Shown one piece after another: positions 47,701 to 58,949 of a stretch of DNA of 64,000 nt. Positions within the stretch are counted from its first letter, which is position 1. Each line of letters begins with the position of its first letter. A model generated the notes under the pieces. It was not told where the DNA came from. It searched no databases and was given only the letters and a program-made list of their open reading frames with translations. Origin of the DNA: Patella vulgata. Its lineage: Eukaryota; Mollusca; Gastropoda; Patellidae. Location of the stretch: assembly GCF_932274485.2 (NCBI RefSeq), contig NC_065886.2:44999501-45063500 (forward strand), in the 5' to 3' direction. Made by a program: the position numbers and the translations under genes.

Positions 47701-48136
47701 TTGCCGTAGATGTCATATTACCTATTCTAAAAGTCTGTTGATTAGATAAGGAATGAGCCACTTCTCCCATGTTATCATGTAATATTTTCATTAATAATAA
47801 CTGTGCTTGCTTTTTCTTTTTCTTGTGCCCTGATTCAACTAGAGTTATAGCCCTTGCTAAACTCGCTCTGTCATGATTTTTTAATCCAGAATAGAGCCCA
47901 AGTACAGTTTCATCCTCTTCCCCTAACTGTTCACGAACATCTACATATTCTTCATTATACCGAATATTTACGTGTAGTTTTTGTTTCTTTCCAAGAGTGG
48001 CATATTGTAGTAATCTTGATGAATTAAAATATCTTTTTAAAAATTTACATGTTGACAGCTTCTCGCAATTATAACATAAACGTAAAAGTCTTTGTGTGCT
48101 GTTTGCAAAATGTAAATAGCGTATAATGGTATTCAT
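35725..48136 (-). CDS. MMAA: MMAA, mitochondrial methylmalonyl-CoA mutase G-protein chaperone (six coding exons)
   Basis: Coding exons are 48136-47722, 46151-46029, 38969-38799, 36781-36695, 36487-36339 and 36021-35725. They join in phase to 413 aa, close to the human length. MMAA is a G3E-type GTPase of the MeaB/ArgK group. It loads and protects adenosylcobalamin on methylmalonyl-CoA mutase in mitochondria, in propionate breakdown. The first ~45 residues are rich in R, K and S, as in a mitochondrial transit peptide. Visible motifs are [19 protein letters not shown] in exon 1, Walker [10 protein letters not shown] (142-150), DPSSSTTGG at the end of exon 2, [12 protein letters not shown] and ETVGVGQSE (Walker B/switch II) across exons 3-4, NKSD (281-284, guanine specificity), QVWKPK-like sequence, and the GLAADLLLK dimerisation arm at the end. 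Intron 3 uses a GC donor (GCAAGT); the others are GT-AG. A splice acceptor at 48216 suggests an upstream noncoding exon. No breaks are seen. Confidence 0.95.
36901..38736 (+). mobile_element. MITE M carrying a nested array element
   Basis: The left part (36901-36947, CATTATGGGAGATTAGATAA) and right part (38400-38736, ending CTCTTGCATAATG) together rebuild the MITE seen whole at 32168-32546. A 1.45 kb array element separates them. It lies in MMAA intron 3. Confidence 0.65.
36948..38400 (+). mobile_element. Satellite-bearing element H2 (151 bp units)
   Basis: About eight units of a ~151 bp repeat (landmark ACAAGGGCCATAACTCTAGA at 37551, 37702, 37853, 38004 and 38154) follow a unique head. After them come an (ACGG/ACCG)n microsatellite at 38296-38350 and a hairpin at 38364-38391 made of ATACGTCCACAT and ATGTGGGCGTAT. 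ATACGCCCACA at 36976-36986 is a subterminal inverted partner of that hairpin arm. The element ends AAAAACTAG. The organisation parallels H1, but the sequences are unrelated. Confidence 0.7.
39352..39612 (-). mobile_element. SINE family S2 copy
   Basis: Begins with a GAGAGA tail, then TTCACTCGACACAAACTAGG and AGGCGACACTACTCCTTGTC, the S2 body in reverse. It lies in MMAA intron 2. Confidence 0.65.
40188..41930 (+). mobile_element. Satellite-bearing element H1, copy 2, split by a LINE
   Basis: Same 5' end (AACAAGCCAACAGTGAGGC), TGTCCCCGCC at 40210-40219, ~146 bp array, GACAGACAGACGGAC microsatellite and 3' hairpin (CCCTGCTTTC, TTC, GAAATGCAGGG) as copy 1. A LINE fragment interrupts it at about 40595-41090. 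It lies in MMAA intron 2. Confidence 0.7.
40595..41090 (-). pseudogene. LINE 3' fragment nested in element H1
   Basis: The minus strand encodes [20 protein letters not shown] followed by [13 protein letters not shown], which resembles the C-terminal tail of an invertebrate LINE protein. The 3' side ends in ATAAATTATTATTATAATT. The H1 sequence resumes on both sides, so the LINE is the younger insertion. The family is uncertain. Confidence 0.5.
42316..43492 (+). mobile_element. Satellite-bearing element H1, copy 3
   Basis: Same head as copies 1 and 2, TGCCCCCCGCC near 42338, an array of ~146 bp units, a GACGGATGGACGGACGG microsatellite and a 3' hairpin. A short (AAT)n expansion is present at 42537-42570. 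It lies in MMAA intron 2. Confidence 0.7.
43744..45243. mobile_element. Foldback element with ~290 bp inverted arms
   Basis: The left arm from TATGGTGGCTGTTAGCGGCC is mirrored by the right arm ending GGCCGCTAACAGCAACCATA. The match runs for about 290 bp, down to GCATGCGCACAGATTAA. The interior consists of further direct and inverted copies of the same CGACAAGTCG-rich modules. If TA is the target duplication, the inverted ends start TGGTTGCTGTTAGCGG. No protein is encoded. It lies in MMAA intron 2 and contains a foreign array segment at 44487-44838. Confidence 0.75.
44487..44838 (+). repeat. H3 array segment inside the foldback element
   Basis: Two units of the H3 satellite (landmarks GTGACCTCTAGAGGGACC and GAAAGGAACCAAGATCTTTG), nearly identical to 46725-47064. 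It sits between CGACAAGTCG-type modules of the foldback element. Confidence 0.8.
45250..46020. other. MMAA intron 2, unmarked part
   Basis: Unique-looking intronic sequence next to exon 2. No repeat or RNA gene is evident. Confidence 0.4.
46365..47425 (+). mobile_element. MITE M carrying array element H3
   Basis: Left MITE end GCATTATGTAAGATTAAGAT (46365) and right end TTTAGCTCTGATATAATGC (about 47395-47415) flank an H3 array element at about 46440-47167. The array has ~163 bp units, and its 3' hairpin (47134-47161: ATACGTCCACAT and ATGTAAACGTAT) is homologous to that of H2. The host is MMAA intron 1. Confidence 0.65.
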
Positions 48137-48219
48137 TTGTCATCTAATGGGACAGTTGTATGTACGTTCAAGCAGTAGACCTATTTCTTAAGCCAGTATT
48201 CTTTATGTTATGGTACCTG

Positions 48220-49560
48220 AAAAATAAAATCAAATCTTGATTACACATGTATGTTTTGGTTACGCGTCCACTCAATATTCTATGAGAGAATTTTTAGATT
48301 TCGCAGGAATTTGCGTTGATGGGGATATGTTCAAACTCAGAAGTGACTGTAATAATGAAATTAAAAGAAAAAAAATAAAATTATGTTTCAATGAATGAGA
48401 TTTTTACTGATTAGGTTGATATCTAAAGGGTCCTTTTGAGATGAAATAAGATCGTAATTATGTGGCAAACACAGAGATTGCATTTACAATAATTTACATG
48501 TATAATGACCTTGATTCAATTTAATCAAATGAAATGTGATACCGGTACCAACTGTTTACAAAACATGTGATTTAATTTAAATAGATTCTAAAGGGCAATA
48601 TACCTATAAACCGCTGATACAGGCCCAAATGGGTTCTCCAGCTAGAGCTTAGCATCTACTGTCTTAATAAAATAAATGCGGATGAAAAAAATGTGAATAA
48701 GTTGTTAATTGGAGTTGTCTCCCTTCCTTAGATACATTTTCTGGATTCTCTATGAATGAAGTTCTTTTAAGTCAAAATATTTAAGCCGAAGGTTATTAAT
48801 CAATAGTGTGAAATCATATATTATTTGCAATATTGCCCGAGGAATACTGGGAATTAAACTTTTAAATTTATTTGATTAAATTTAGTGGTCTGAAACCATC
48901 AAATCAGAGCTGCCTTTTGACACCACATTTTACAAGATTCTGGGGTTAAAAAAAATATATATATTAGGCCTATGATTTTACTAGTTGATGCATTCTAATT
49001 AGGCCTAATGGTGTAAGGTTCTAAATAATATTATTGCCACACTATACCATAGTCGTCCGAGAGATGAGAATGAGATGACCTGAGTGACAGTCACTGTCGT
49101 CAGTGACTGGCAAGTCAGTGAAAGTGACACAGCCAAACCAACAATATCTACCAGGAAATTTGTTCCTGTAACCCGTGAGTACGGATATGAACGTTTCCTA
49201 CAGCCTTTAGGAAATAGTTAACCTATGTTGTTTTGACAACATGACAGTCTAATGACAGTTCTATAAATACAAACCCTTATTTACAATATCTTGGTACAGT
49301 TCGATTCACACCAGACTGTTTGTTGGGTTAAAAGCGGAAATAGCCTTGCGCATGCCCGGATTGTACAATCGAACGCAAAACCAGAGAGACATAGGTCAAC
49401 GACTTGTTAGGCTACCTTTCCCACACCCTTTTCCAAAAACCACCTGAACGCGATATATTATGCTTTGCCCTTACAGTGCATATACTTGTATAGTTGAATT
49501 TTACTACATATGCTTACATTCGTATTTCGTGTAGCATAAAAAGCAGATCATGACTCATGC
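48220..49560. other. Upstream region of MMAA, no gene seen
   Basis: This should hold the MMAA promoter and first noncoding exon, but neither can be placed with confidence. Confidence 0.4.
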
Positions 49561-49841
49561 TGGCATTACACAGTGGGTTCTTTGGGTTGTATTCCTAATT
49601 GTTTTCAAATTTGAGTGAAGTCTGTGTCACTACAGACCCGGGAATGTACAGCGCAGTGGACGCTTACGGCTATATAGCCCCCGGATCCATTCACTTTTTT
49701 TTAGTTTCTTTGAATTTTCTGTATGTTTGTGTTTTCCTGAGTATGATGTCCTGTCCGTGTATTTGTTTTTGTGTAAATTTTGTGTGGTGCAGTCCCCCTG
49801 CACTTACTAATATAGATTTCTATACTACAGTGTTTTTAACA

Positions 49842-50275
49842 CGGTCGATTCCCCGGTTGTACGTGACAAGGGCTAAGGTCGCCTGTCAAACATCCGTTTT
49901 CCTCCGACTGCTAAGAACCTCTACGCGCAAGAGAATCATGGAAATAAAATTGAAACATATGCTGGCCCCGAAATGACCAAGTTTGTGTCGAGTGGACGTT
50001 AAACCTCATTTAAAAGAAAGGTTTTACACGGGGAAATGGGAAAGGGGGCATAACTGCGGAACGGAAAGTTAAATTTTATTTCAATAATTCGCTTGCACGT
50101 AGGGGTATTTAGAAGTGGGAGGAAACCGGAGGACTCGGAGAAAACCCACGAGGATGGACAGGCGACCTTACACCTTGTCACGTACAACCGGGGAATCGAT
50201 CGAAACCACGCCAGTTGACTCCATGCCGGACCTTAAGATACAGCGCGCACGTGCTAACCATTCGGTCCCCTCCCC
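49842..50275. mobile_element. Inverted pair of SINE S2 copies
   Basis: 49842-50012 is a plus-strand S2 copy, from its B box (CGATTCCCCGG) to GACGTTAAACC. 50062-50275 is a minus-strand copy. A ~50 bp spacer separates them, so transcripts could fold into a long hairpin. Confidence 0.65.
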
Positions 50276-51139
50276 CACCCTGTTATGGTATAATAATATC
50301 CCGCCACAATGTAACATTTGTTTTACTGGATTGCAGATATTTAAAGTTCTGATTATATCGCGAAATACGCATACTCCTCCCAGTGTTTCGTTTGATTAGA
50401 GCTAATCCCACTAAACACTGCTTTAATGGAAGCAAATTTCTGTTATGACTGGTCAATAGTTCGATTAACAACCAATATAGCTAACTACATAACAATATCG
50501 TTACATTTTAAACAAAGCTCCAAATTGGACCAAATATGTTTACATAACGTTACATCATGACTCACGATTTTATTATGCCCAATTAACCAGTGCATAGCAG
50601 AATATTGCAGAAAAACTAATTGCGTGACAAACGAGGCTATCAACACGAATACAATGTAAACAATACTGTGTGGAGACGAAGAATACTGTCACCGTTTTAA
50701 TACTTTAAATCACAGTCCAAAGTTCAAGGGAAGACCCCAGTAGTCCGGTCGCAAAACCCAGTAATTCGAGCGAACCTGGAAATTGTATACAAAGTTTTTT
50801 TTTTAAGATTGATTTTAGTAGCCCAGGGTGTCCTCTTTCAGAATCTGCCGCTCGGTCACCCTTGGGCAATTCAAGATGGCGTCCAAGATGGCCGCCATTT
50901 CAAATAATCCCCTATAACTCCCATAGTATTTAGTCTAGGGTGATAATTTTGGTGTCTAACCGTATTTTTTTGGGGTCAAGGAATACACCGAAATCATTTA
51001 TCATGTTGTGGAGTGATTAGATGATAGTAAAATCCAACATGGCGGCTAATATGGCCTCTTAACCCTTTAGCGGCGATTGGGAGCGACTATTTCACCAAAC
51101 CAAACTATATCTAGAGAGAAGCTAGATGTTACAGCCATG

Positions 51140-52150
51140 CTGTTACATATCACTGAAAAGCTTGTGTATTGGTCTCTTCAAATATGTAAATAATTTTCTG
51201 GCACATTCATATTTACTTACCTTAAAACAGATCAAATTTGGGTGGTACTAAACTCTATTACTATGATTATGAAGGGGGTAGGGGTATTCAAAGTCAAAAT
51301 ACGGGTCTTAGTACGAAATTCCAGCCATGATGTACATATCACTGAAAAGCTTGTTTATTGGTCTTTTAAAATATGTAAATAATCTTCTTCCAGATTCACA
51401 TTTACTTACCTTAAAAAACGATGAAAATTGGTTGGTACTAAACTCTATGATAATGGGGGGGGGGGTCAATGTAAAAATACGGGTCTTAATACGAAATTCA
51501 AGCCATGATGTTACATATCACTGAAAAGCTTGTTTATTGCTATTACTTACCTTAAAAAGCGATCAAATTTGAGTGGTACTAAACTGTATTACTATGATTA
51601 TGAAGGGGGTAGGGGTATTCAATGTCAAAATACGGGTCTTAGTACGAAATTCCAGCCATGATGTTACATATCACTAAAAAGCTTGTTGATTGCTCTTCTT
51701 AAATATGTAAATTATTTTCTGGCACATTCACATTTACCTTACAAAACGATCAAATTTGGGTGGTACTAAACTCTATTACTATGATTATGGAGGGGGGGTA
51801 GGGGTATTTAAAGTTCAAATACGGGTCATAATACCTAATTTCAGCCATGATCTTACATATAACTGAAAAGCTTTTTCATAGCTCTCTTCAAATATGTAAA
51901 TAATTTTCTTTTACATTCATATTTACTTACCTTAAAAAACAATCAAATTTGTTCATTGCTCTCTTCAAATATGTAAATAATTTTCTGGCACATTCATATT
52001 TACTACCTTAAAAAACGATCAAAGTTGTGTGTAAAGTAAAAAATACGGGTCTTTATACGAAAATACAGCAATCACTTAAAAGTACGTTCTTTGATCTTTT
52101 TAAATATGTAAATAATTTTATGACACACTTATATATACATACCTTGGAAA
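51140..52150 (+). repeat. Tandem array, ~150-190 bp units
   Basis: Five to six units with ACATATCACTGAAAAGCTTG, AAATATGTAAATAATTTTCT and AAATACGGGTCTTA occur at spacings of 189, 179, 153 and 189 bp. It is unrelated to the H1-H3 arrays. Confidence 0.8.
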
Positions 52151-52318
52151 AAGATTAAATTTGAAGGGAACCGGGGGGGGGGGGTTGAAGATGAGTCATT
52201 CCATCGTGAATACACCAGGAACCAAAAATTGGTAGTAATAGGTGGGGACGCTGTCCCGGTTGAGATTAGCAATGGTGGTATAGTTATAACCAGGACAGAC
52301 AACATCATTGTTTAGCAG

Positions 52319-53125
52319 GTGATGATGTGTGCCCAAAGTGATCAACAAGCTGACAAAACCGTAATATCAGACGATACCGATGTCTTCGTTCTTCTTGTGC
52401 ATTACTACCACATAGTCAACATGAAGAATCGCGTTACAATGGAATCACCAATCAAGGAAAGAACAACTATTGACATTGGTAAAACTATGGAGAAACACGC
52501 ATCCATTATCACTGAAATCCTGCCAGCTCATGCTCTTACTGGATGTGACACGGTTGCATGCTGCTGCGGTGTGGGGAAAGGAACAGCATTGAAAGGGATG
52601 AGAGCTGGATTGTATTCTCTCTCACTCCTCGGGGTAATAGACTCTCCAATAGAATCGGCGATTACACAAGCCACTGCATTTATGTCAGCGTGTTATGGGC
52701 AGAGCTCTAGCAAATCGATGTCTGAAACACGCTGGAGGGTATGGGCATCCAAAACTGGAAATGTATCGTCATCATGCCCACCTAAACCGTGTAGTCTTGC
52801 TCCAACGAATGATGCATTTGCAGAGAATGTAAAAAGAGCTCATCGCCATGCTATTGTGTGGTGTTCATTGGAAGATCGTAATCCGCCTGAACTTGATCCG
52901 GAACTGTATGGCTGGGTGAAGGACACTAAATTGAAAACATTACAACCGGTCACCCTTCCAGTTGATAATCAACTTGCTCCGGAGTCTGTCATGCGGCTCA
53001 TCAGATGCGGATGCAAGAGTGACAACCCATGTAGTACGCGTGCTTGTAGCTGCACTAGGGATGGCTTAAAATGTACAGTATTTTGCGCTTGTGCCGCCGC
53101 AGGTTGCAGCCGGAAACACGACTAA
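52319..53125 (+). pseudogene. PIN/FEN1-like nuclease frame with CXC cysteine motif (partial)
   Basis: The open frame is 268 codons from a GTG. SDDTDVFVLLVHYY is an acidic block like those in PIN/XPG-type nucleases. HALTGCDTVACCCGVGKG resembles their GCD...GIG.K helix-hairpin segment. The C-terminal CGCKSDNPCSTRACSC followed by CTVFCACAAAGC resembles a tesmin-type CXC zinc motif. From general knowledge, proteins of this layout are multi-copy and unnamed in many invertebrate genomes. The sequence upstream keeps the family's character (VEISNGGIVI, DNIIV) but an in-frame stop at 52313-52315 separates it, and the expected N-terminal half is absent. It is therefore probably a decayed or partial copy. 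The function is not established, and the nuclease call is motif-based. Confidence 0.5.
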
Positions 53126-53149
53126 AGGGTTAAACTGAATATTACCTAT

Positions 53150-53960
53150 TACACGATAACTTTGGTTCTGATTAAGTGAGAGTGATGAAACTTGATTGTT
53201 AGTGTCATCACATCAATACCTTGACTAAGTTATATAATGAATTTTCGGATCACAGTGAGCAGAGCTCGATAACTTAGATTCTAATTGAGTGCTAGTGGTG
53301 AAACTTCGTGTATACTTTCATTACACCAATACCTTACCAAAGTTCGATGGTGAATGTTTTCTGCTTAGGAAAAGTAGAGACTGCAATCTGATTGGTCGAG
53401 ACTTTGGAACACAATAACTCTCCTTCTAATTGAGGTAGAATGTACAGACTTGGTGTAGGTGTTTATTATGTGAATGCCCTGACAGAGTTACTTTGGTTCT
53501 AATTGGATAAGAGCAATGAAACTCTTAAGTATAGATTCATCAGATCAATACTTTGACCAAGTTCGATGATGAGAATTTTCTACTTAGGTTAAGTAGCGAT
53601 AAGCAGTTTGATTGGTCAAGACTTTGGAACATAGCAACTCTGCTTTTAATTGAGATTGATTGGTCAAGACTTTAGAACATAGCAACTCTGCTATTTAAAC
53701 AAGATGCAGATGTCCATTAGGTGAATGTCTTGACTGAGTTCAGTGATTAACATTTCCTGCTAAAGCTAAGCAGTTCAAAGCAATTTCATTGATCGATGCT
53801 TTGGGGCAATAACACTTTATTTCTAACTGATGGGTAGCGATGAAACTTTGTGTATACATGTACTTTCACTACCAGGTACTTCAAAACCTTGATTGAGTTT
53901 GACCGTGAACAGTTTCTGCTTAGACTAAGTATAAATAATCAGTTTGGTTATCCTGTTGAC
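53150..53960 (-). repeat. H1-type array without element ends
   Basis: Reverse-strand units of the ~146 bp H1 repeat (TTGATTGGTCAAGACTTTGG). The H1 head, microsatellite and 3' hairpin are not seen, so only the array or a fragment is present. Confidence 0.6.
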
Positions 53961-54449
53961 TTGTTTAGATTAAAGGGGGGGTTTAAAAACTGGCCGTTCT
54001 CGCCAGAATATTTCAAAAATAAAAATTGCAAAATGAATATGTTGAAAATTACATGCAGCTATGGAGGTTGTGGCGCCAGGCAGGGTAAGCTTACTCTTCC
54101 GGACACCTGTTACCACTGTTTGTCGTGTATTTTGTACACGAGGAGCAGTCTATTTGCTGATTACACTATTTTGCTTGAATACACTATTTTGCCTATAACA
54201 TTTTTTAGGACTTCGAATTCTGTCTTATGGTTTGGATTGTTCGTACTTGGTTTTATTTTATTCAAATTACTTTATTTTGAGCGATGTTATCAATGGTTGT
54301 AGTTAATTGACAAGATGTGGTCTTTCGAGTATCAAGCCTCGCTTCTCCATTTTTAATCTACTTAAAAACGGAGACATCCGATGGCATCGAGAGTTGGTAA
54401 CGGTCTTGTCATGTTAATAAATATCTAATCATTTATATAACATTAAGTC

Positions 54450-56012
54450 TCCCATTTCTTGATGTCTTAGTGACTAAATCTGACAACAAATTCTCCACTG
54501 ATGTTTATAGGAAACCAACTCACACTGATCAATACATTCACTATAATTCAAATCATTCACATCAAATAAAAAATCCATCATCACCACTCTAACCAGGCGC
54601 GCCACCAAGATATGTGATGTAGAAAGTTTACCCGAGGAATTAGAGCATTTAAGGAACGTCTTCATAAACAATAACAATTACCCCACCGAACTAGTTAATG
54701 ACGTCATCACCACCAACATAGAGAACCAACACAAGCCAAGAACGACAAATACTGACCACGCCGGCATCAGAATAACCATCCCGTTTCACGGCAAAATCTC
54801 TTACCAGATCAAAAGATTGATGAAACAAGAAGTGGGCATAGACGTTACCTTCTCTAGTGGCAGAACCATACATAATTTACTGCAAGCTAATGGTAGATCA
54901 ACACAAACCAACCCCCACAGTCCAAAGGATGTATTTACGAGATAACATGCTCCTGCTCCGAAAAGTATGTAGGGGAAACGAAGCGCCCACTTGATGTACG
55001 AATAAAAGAGCACAAGTCACCAGCGTCCAACAATCCCTCAGCCATAGCAGAGCACATTATTAACAACGAACATCATACAATCTTGTGGGACCAAACAAGA
55101 ACCCTTGCAGTACATCATCACCAGAAGAAAACCAGGAAACTTCTTGAAGCCATCAATATAAAACGCATCAAGCCCAAGTTAACCCGTGATGTCACAATTA
55201 TTGACCTTTTATACACAGAAATAATATATTTACGGTTTCTTTCTTCCAGGTTTATACTCTAATAATAGGTTTTATCCTTCATGACTTCCAGCTTATTGGT
55301 TCCCATACTTTTGTCTCTTTTTCAGTGCTTATCCAGTTTTTCTCAGTCTAATTTATACATTCTACATATCTTCCTTTTCAGTACTTAACCAGTTTTTTAT
55401 AGCCTGGAGATATGTTTCACTATCCTCTATTTTCAGTTTATTGAATCAATATATTTACGGCTTCCCCCGTCCATTTTGTACAGTCTAATAACAAGCTTTA
55501 TATATCTTCCACGATTTTATGTTCATTGAATTAATATATTTTATAATTTTATTTTAATTTTTTTTTTAATTTATTATTATTTTTCTTTACACCTGCATCA
55601 GCGATCACGCTTGTTCACTTATACATACACACTTCTCTTTATATTATTGTTTATCTATAGCTCAGGTTAATTGGTTTTCCATTAACAGTGTTAATACACT
55701 GATCTTTATAAATATAGCATTCACCTCCTTTTAATCCCTGTAAGAGATTTCTGTTGTGTAGGTTTAGTTCCTAATGGCCCCCTAATCAAAGGTGTTAAGC
55801 TTTAATTGCATTTGATTATTATCTTTGTTGCATATTCTTTATATATATTTGCCCACAATTCACACATTTGTATCATTTGCTTGATAAAGACGAGAGTATC
55901 CTCGTCGAAACGTCGCTTAGTATCAAACTCAGTAATTGTGTATCCATAAAATTGTACCTTGTGTTAATATGTTCAATTACTAAATGCCAATCAAAGAAGA
56001 AAACATTAAATA
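54450..56012 (+). pseudogene. Penelope-like element, 3' part (RT end plus GIY-YIG)
   Basis: The frames read LPFLDVLVTKSDNKFS and VYRKPTHTDQYIHYN (end of the reverse transcriptase). They then read ITCSCSEKYVGETKRPLDV and LLEAINIKRIKPKLTRDV (GIY-YIG domain, about 54930-55195). The frame shifts several times, so it is not functional. It is a different subfamily from 18685-19870. The 3' noncoding part contains the hairpin motif annotated separately. Confidence 0.8.
55880..55916 (+). ncRNA. Decayed hammerhead-ribozyme-like motif of the Penelope-like element
   Basis: TTGATAAA, a perfect 6 bp stem (GACGAG with CTCGTC) and GAAACGTC match the hammerhead layout CTGATGA, stem II, GAAA. Penelope-like elements are known to carry such ribozymes. 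Two core bases differ from the consensus, so self-cleavage is doubtful. Confidence 0.4.
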
Positions 56013-56069
56013 CCAAAGAAAACCCTGCAGTAGGCATGTTTAGCTCTTACATAATGCATGTTTGACGAA

Positions 56070-58945
56070 CCGGATGGCGTTTATCGAATTTCATCGAGTT
56101 TTGGTTATTACTCCAAGAGTTGCCGTCCTTAGCCAGTTTTTTAAATCTTGAAATTGATCTATGGGCACAAATTTAGAATCTTGTCCTTCGGCAAAAGTGA
56201 CCTCCTGATTTACACGAAATTGATATAGATTATTGAGATCATCGAGACGACAAAATCTACCGAACTTGAAGGATTAATATCTCCTGGATCGTTTCACTAG
56301 ATTAGTTTTTAAAACCGTGTGAATGCATTGGTTAGTTTAGCTAGACGAAGAGGACGGTCGTATTTAATAGATTTTAAGAGTATTACTTACACGATATGTA
56401 AAATACAACCACTTATAATGTGATAAATGTGTCTCCTCTTGAAAGGATTAAAAAGGAACCAACCTGTCTGGGTTGTAATTATTGTTTTAAAATTAAAAAC
56501 GTTTCCAGGAGTGTGTCTATGAAATTAAATTGCTGAAGGCACGAACTGTCAATGACGATTTTGTACTCTGCCATTATAGAGACTGGATTACATTTGCTTT
56601 TATGTTTTACACTTTGGTGCATTTTCTCCTTCCTTTCAACAAACTGGGCACACCGACGAGTCACGTAGCTCATTCAAACAAGTTAGGTCACCATGGGGCT
56701 GTCTCGACCAATACGGGAATCGGAATCTGAACTCCTTGCTATTAGTGAGTCAGATCCGTGCTTACAGAGCTACCTCAAAATAAAAATCATCCTTCTATTT
56801 TAATTGCGTTTATAAGGCTAGAATTATTGTGTATTTCCTTTTAATAACGTGCAATGGTAATCAAAACATTACATGTACAGATAATATTTTGGGATCGTAT
56901 AACCCAGGCGCTAATTGTTGATAGATTACAATCAATCAATCGATACACAGGACACGATTCCATATAATACGATAATTACTTTTTATTACTGAACGACATT
57001 CAGACCATCCTTAATTAGTTTAATTACTAAAATTAATTACTAATGGCATTTAATGCCCTTGGAATATCAATTCACAATCAGTCACAACCGGTCTAACTTA
57101 ATGGGATCTTAAAAAACATCGAAATATTCCCCAAAAATTTCCTTCCTTCTTTGTTCCGATCATTCATTCGGCATTATGATTTTCTGGCAACCTTGGAGAG
57201 TGCATCCAAAGGTATATTCGGAATCTGGCACTGCCTATTGTTGTGTTAGCTGGACGAATGTACAGGCGTGTGAGGATGCATTGCACCCCCCACCCCTCGC
57301 CCTTCCTTAATCCGTTTAGCAAACAATTTAAAATGTTTTGTGTACTATTGTTATACCTGGAAAGCAATTATAAAAGAATGTTTCCGCAGAGAGACCTTAT
57401 AATAATTACTATACTATAGGCCTACATGGAAGTAGTTGGGATTTGTTTTGTATAATAATATTTTTAACGACCAATTATAAAATAATTAGAAAACAAACGC
57501 CATCAAGTAATTATCGAAAGAAAGGGTTTTCTATGGCCGCTGATAAGAGAGATTGCTGACGTGGCCTTTTTGGGAAGTCTAGACTGATGTTATTTATAAT
57601 TATAACTCGGAACCGAACAGGAACCAACAAATAAAATAATAAAGTGGCTATTTCTTTAATACCAAAAGTAAATCCATAATCCATAATTAACGATGAACTC
57701 GGGGTTGGCTATGCATCCTCTTTCCAGAACATCCGATACCATTTCTCACTGTAGGATTACAGATGTATCTGTTATCGTGTAATTTAAATAGCATACCGTG
57801 ATCATATTTTCTGGAAGAACTTTTATTTTCTGAATCGACAATAATTTACGGCCTTAAATAGACCAATTCGAAAACCGTCACAAATGCCTTCTCTCGTCCC
57901 AGTCTCACTACATTCCGGGCCGTACCATGCTTTATGCATGTTTTAAAAATATGAATCATGTTTTATAAATTCCCGAAACACACACACAACTAACATATTA
58001 TGATTGTATGTGATAATTCTCAATAGTTTTGTTATCGAAAATACTATAAAACTACGAAATTAAAGAGATTTAGTTCATCGATATAGAAAAATTGATTTTG
58101 AAAATGGGTGTCTCTTCTCCTAAAAAAAAATGTTAAGAGCAGTGGAACTGGAAAAATCAAGTACATCATCACTAAACGAGTTATTACAACCTCTACAAGG
58201 GAAAAGTTAATTTTGATACAATGTATTTAAAATCTTTATACATGTATTCCATAAATTGTTGTATTTACACAGACTTCCGACTGCCATCCTAATATATTGT
58301 AGTTTAATTTTCTAAATAAGACATTGTTCCTGACCATGTTTAGTGGTTTATTACTTTATGTACATTATATGAATTGTAAAAATTTTAGTACAAACAGTAC
58401 TTAATCTTACTTGCATTATTTTGGGAGATGTTTTATAATATATGTTTTAGACATAACTATAGAAACAGTTGATGCATGGATTGAACAAGAGAAAGCAGAA
58501 TCCAACTTTATCATAGGGCAACATTTAACAAATTAAATATAGTAATTATCAAATTGTTAACATTAATTCTAACTCTCATCACTTTCACTTTATCATATAT
58601 ATAACAGCATAATATACTGTTTAAATATAATGGTCGTACACAACTCTTTGGATTATTTTATTTGCAAAATAAAGTCTGATTTCTGAAATAGATATTATAG
58701 GTAAAATTAATTATATTTATGATATGTTCGTTAAAAAAGTATTAACATTAGTGTTACTTTGCTCTTAATTTTTTAACAAATTTTCACAAGTTGATTTCCT
58801 TTATTTTGTTAATGTAGAATGGTAATGAACTGCTCTTTTCATTTTCTTTGTTTTATTTGTTTCGTTTGAATTTGATTTATCAGTTTAGTTTTTGATTGTT
58901 TAATTTTTGTTAATGAAGTTGATTCTTTTAAACTTCGTTTTTATT
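56070..58945. other. Long stretch without recognised genes
   Basis: AT-rich sequence with only short, low-complexity open frames. I see no family signature, tRNA or repeat boundary. Confidence 0.45.
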
Positions 58946-58949
58946 TTTG

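Larger units (their letters stand above)
51059..53139 (+). mobile_element. Candidate TTAA-flanked element carrying a PIN-like/CXC open frame
   Basis: TTAACCCTTTAG at 51059-51070 is mirrored by CTAAAGGGTTAA at 53123-53134. TTAA duplications with CCCTTT ends are typical of piggyBac-type DNA transposons. The inverted match is only 8 bp beyond TTAA. Between the ends lie a tandem array (51140-52150) and one open frame (52319-53125) whose stop falls inside the right end. No piggyBac transposase is seen, so this would be non-autonomous or a different element. Chance matching of the ends is possible. Confidence 0.4.
53970..56065 (+). mobile_element. MITE M copy split by a Penelope-like element
   Basis: 53970-54450 carries the left and middle of MITE M (AACTGGCCGTTCTCGCCAG, CGATGGCATCGAGAGTTGG, ATATAACATTAAG). 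56015-56065 carries its right end (CAGTAGGCATGTTTAGCTCT then ACATAATGCATG). The element at 54450-56012 lies between. Confidence 0.55.

Noticed and set aside
49599-49976. 125-codon open frame at 49.6 kb
   Set aside because: Its 3' half is a SINE S2 copy and the first half has no recognisable features.
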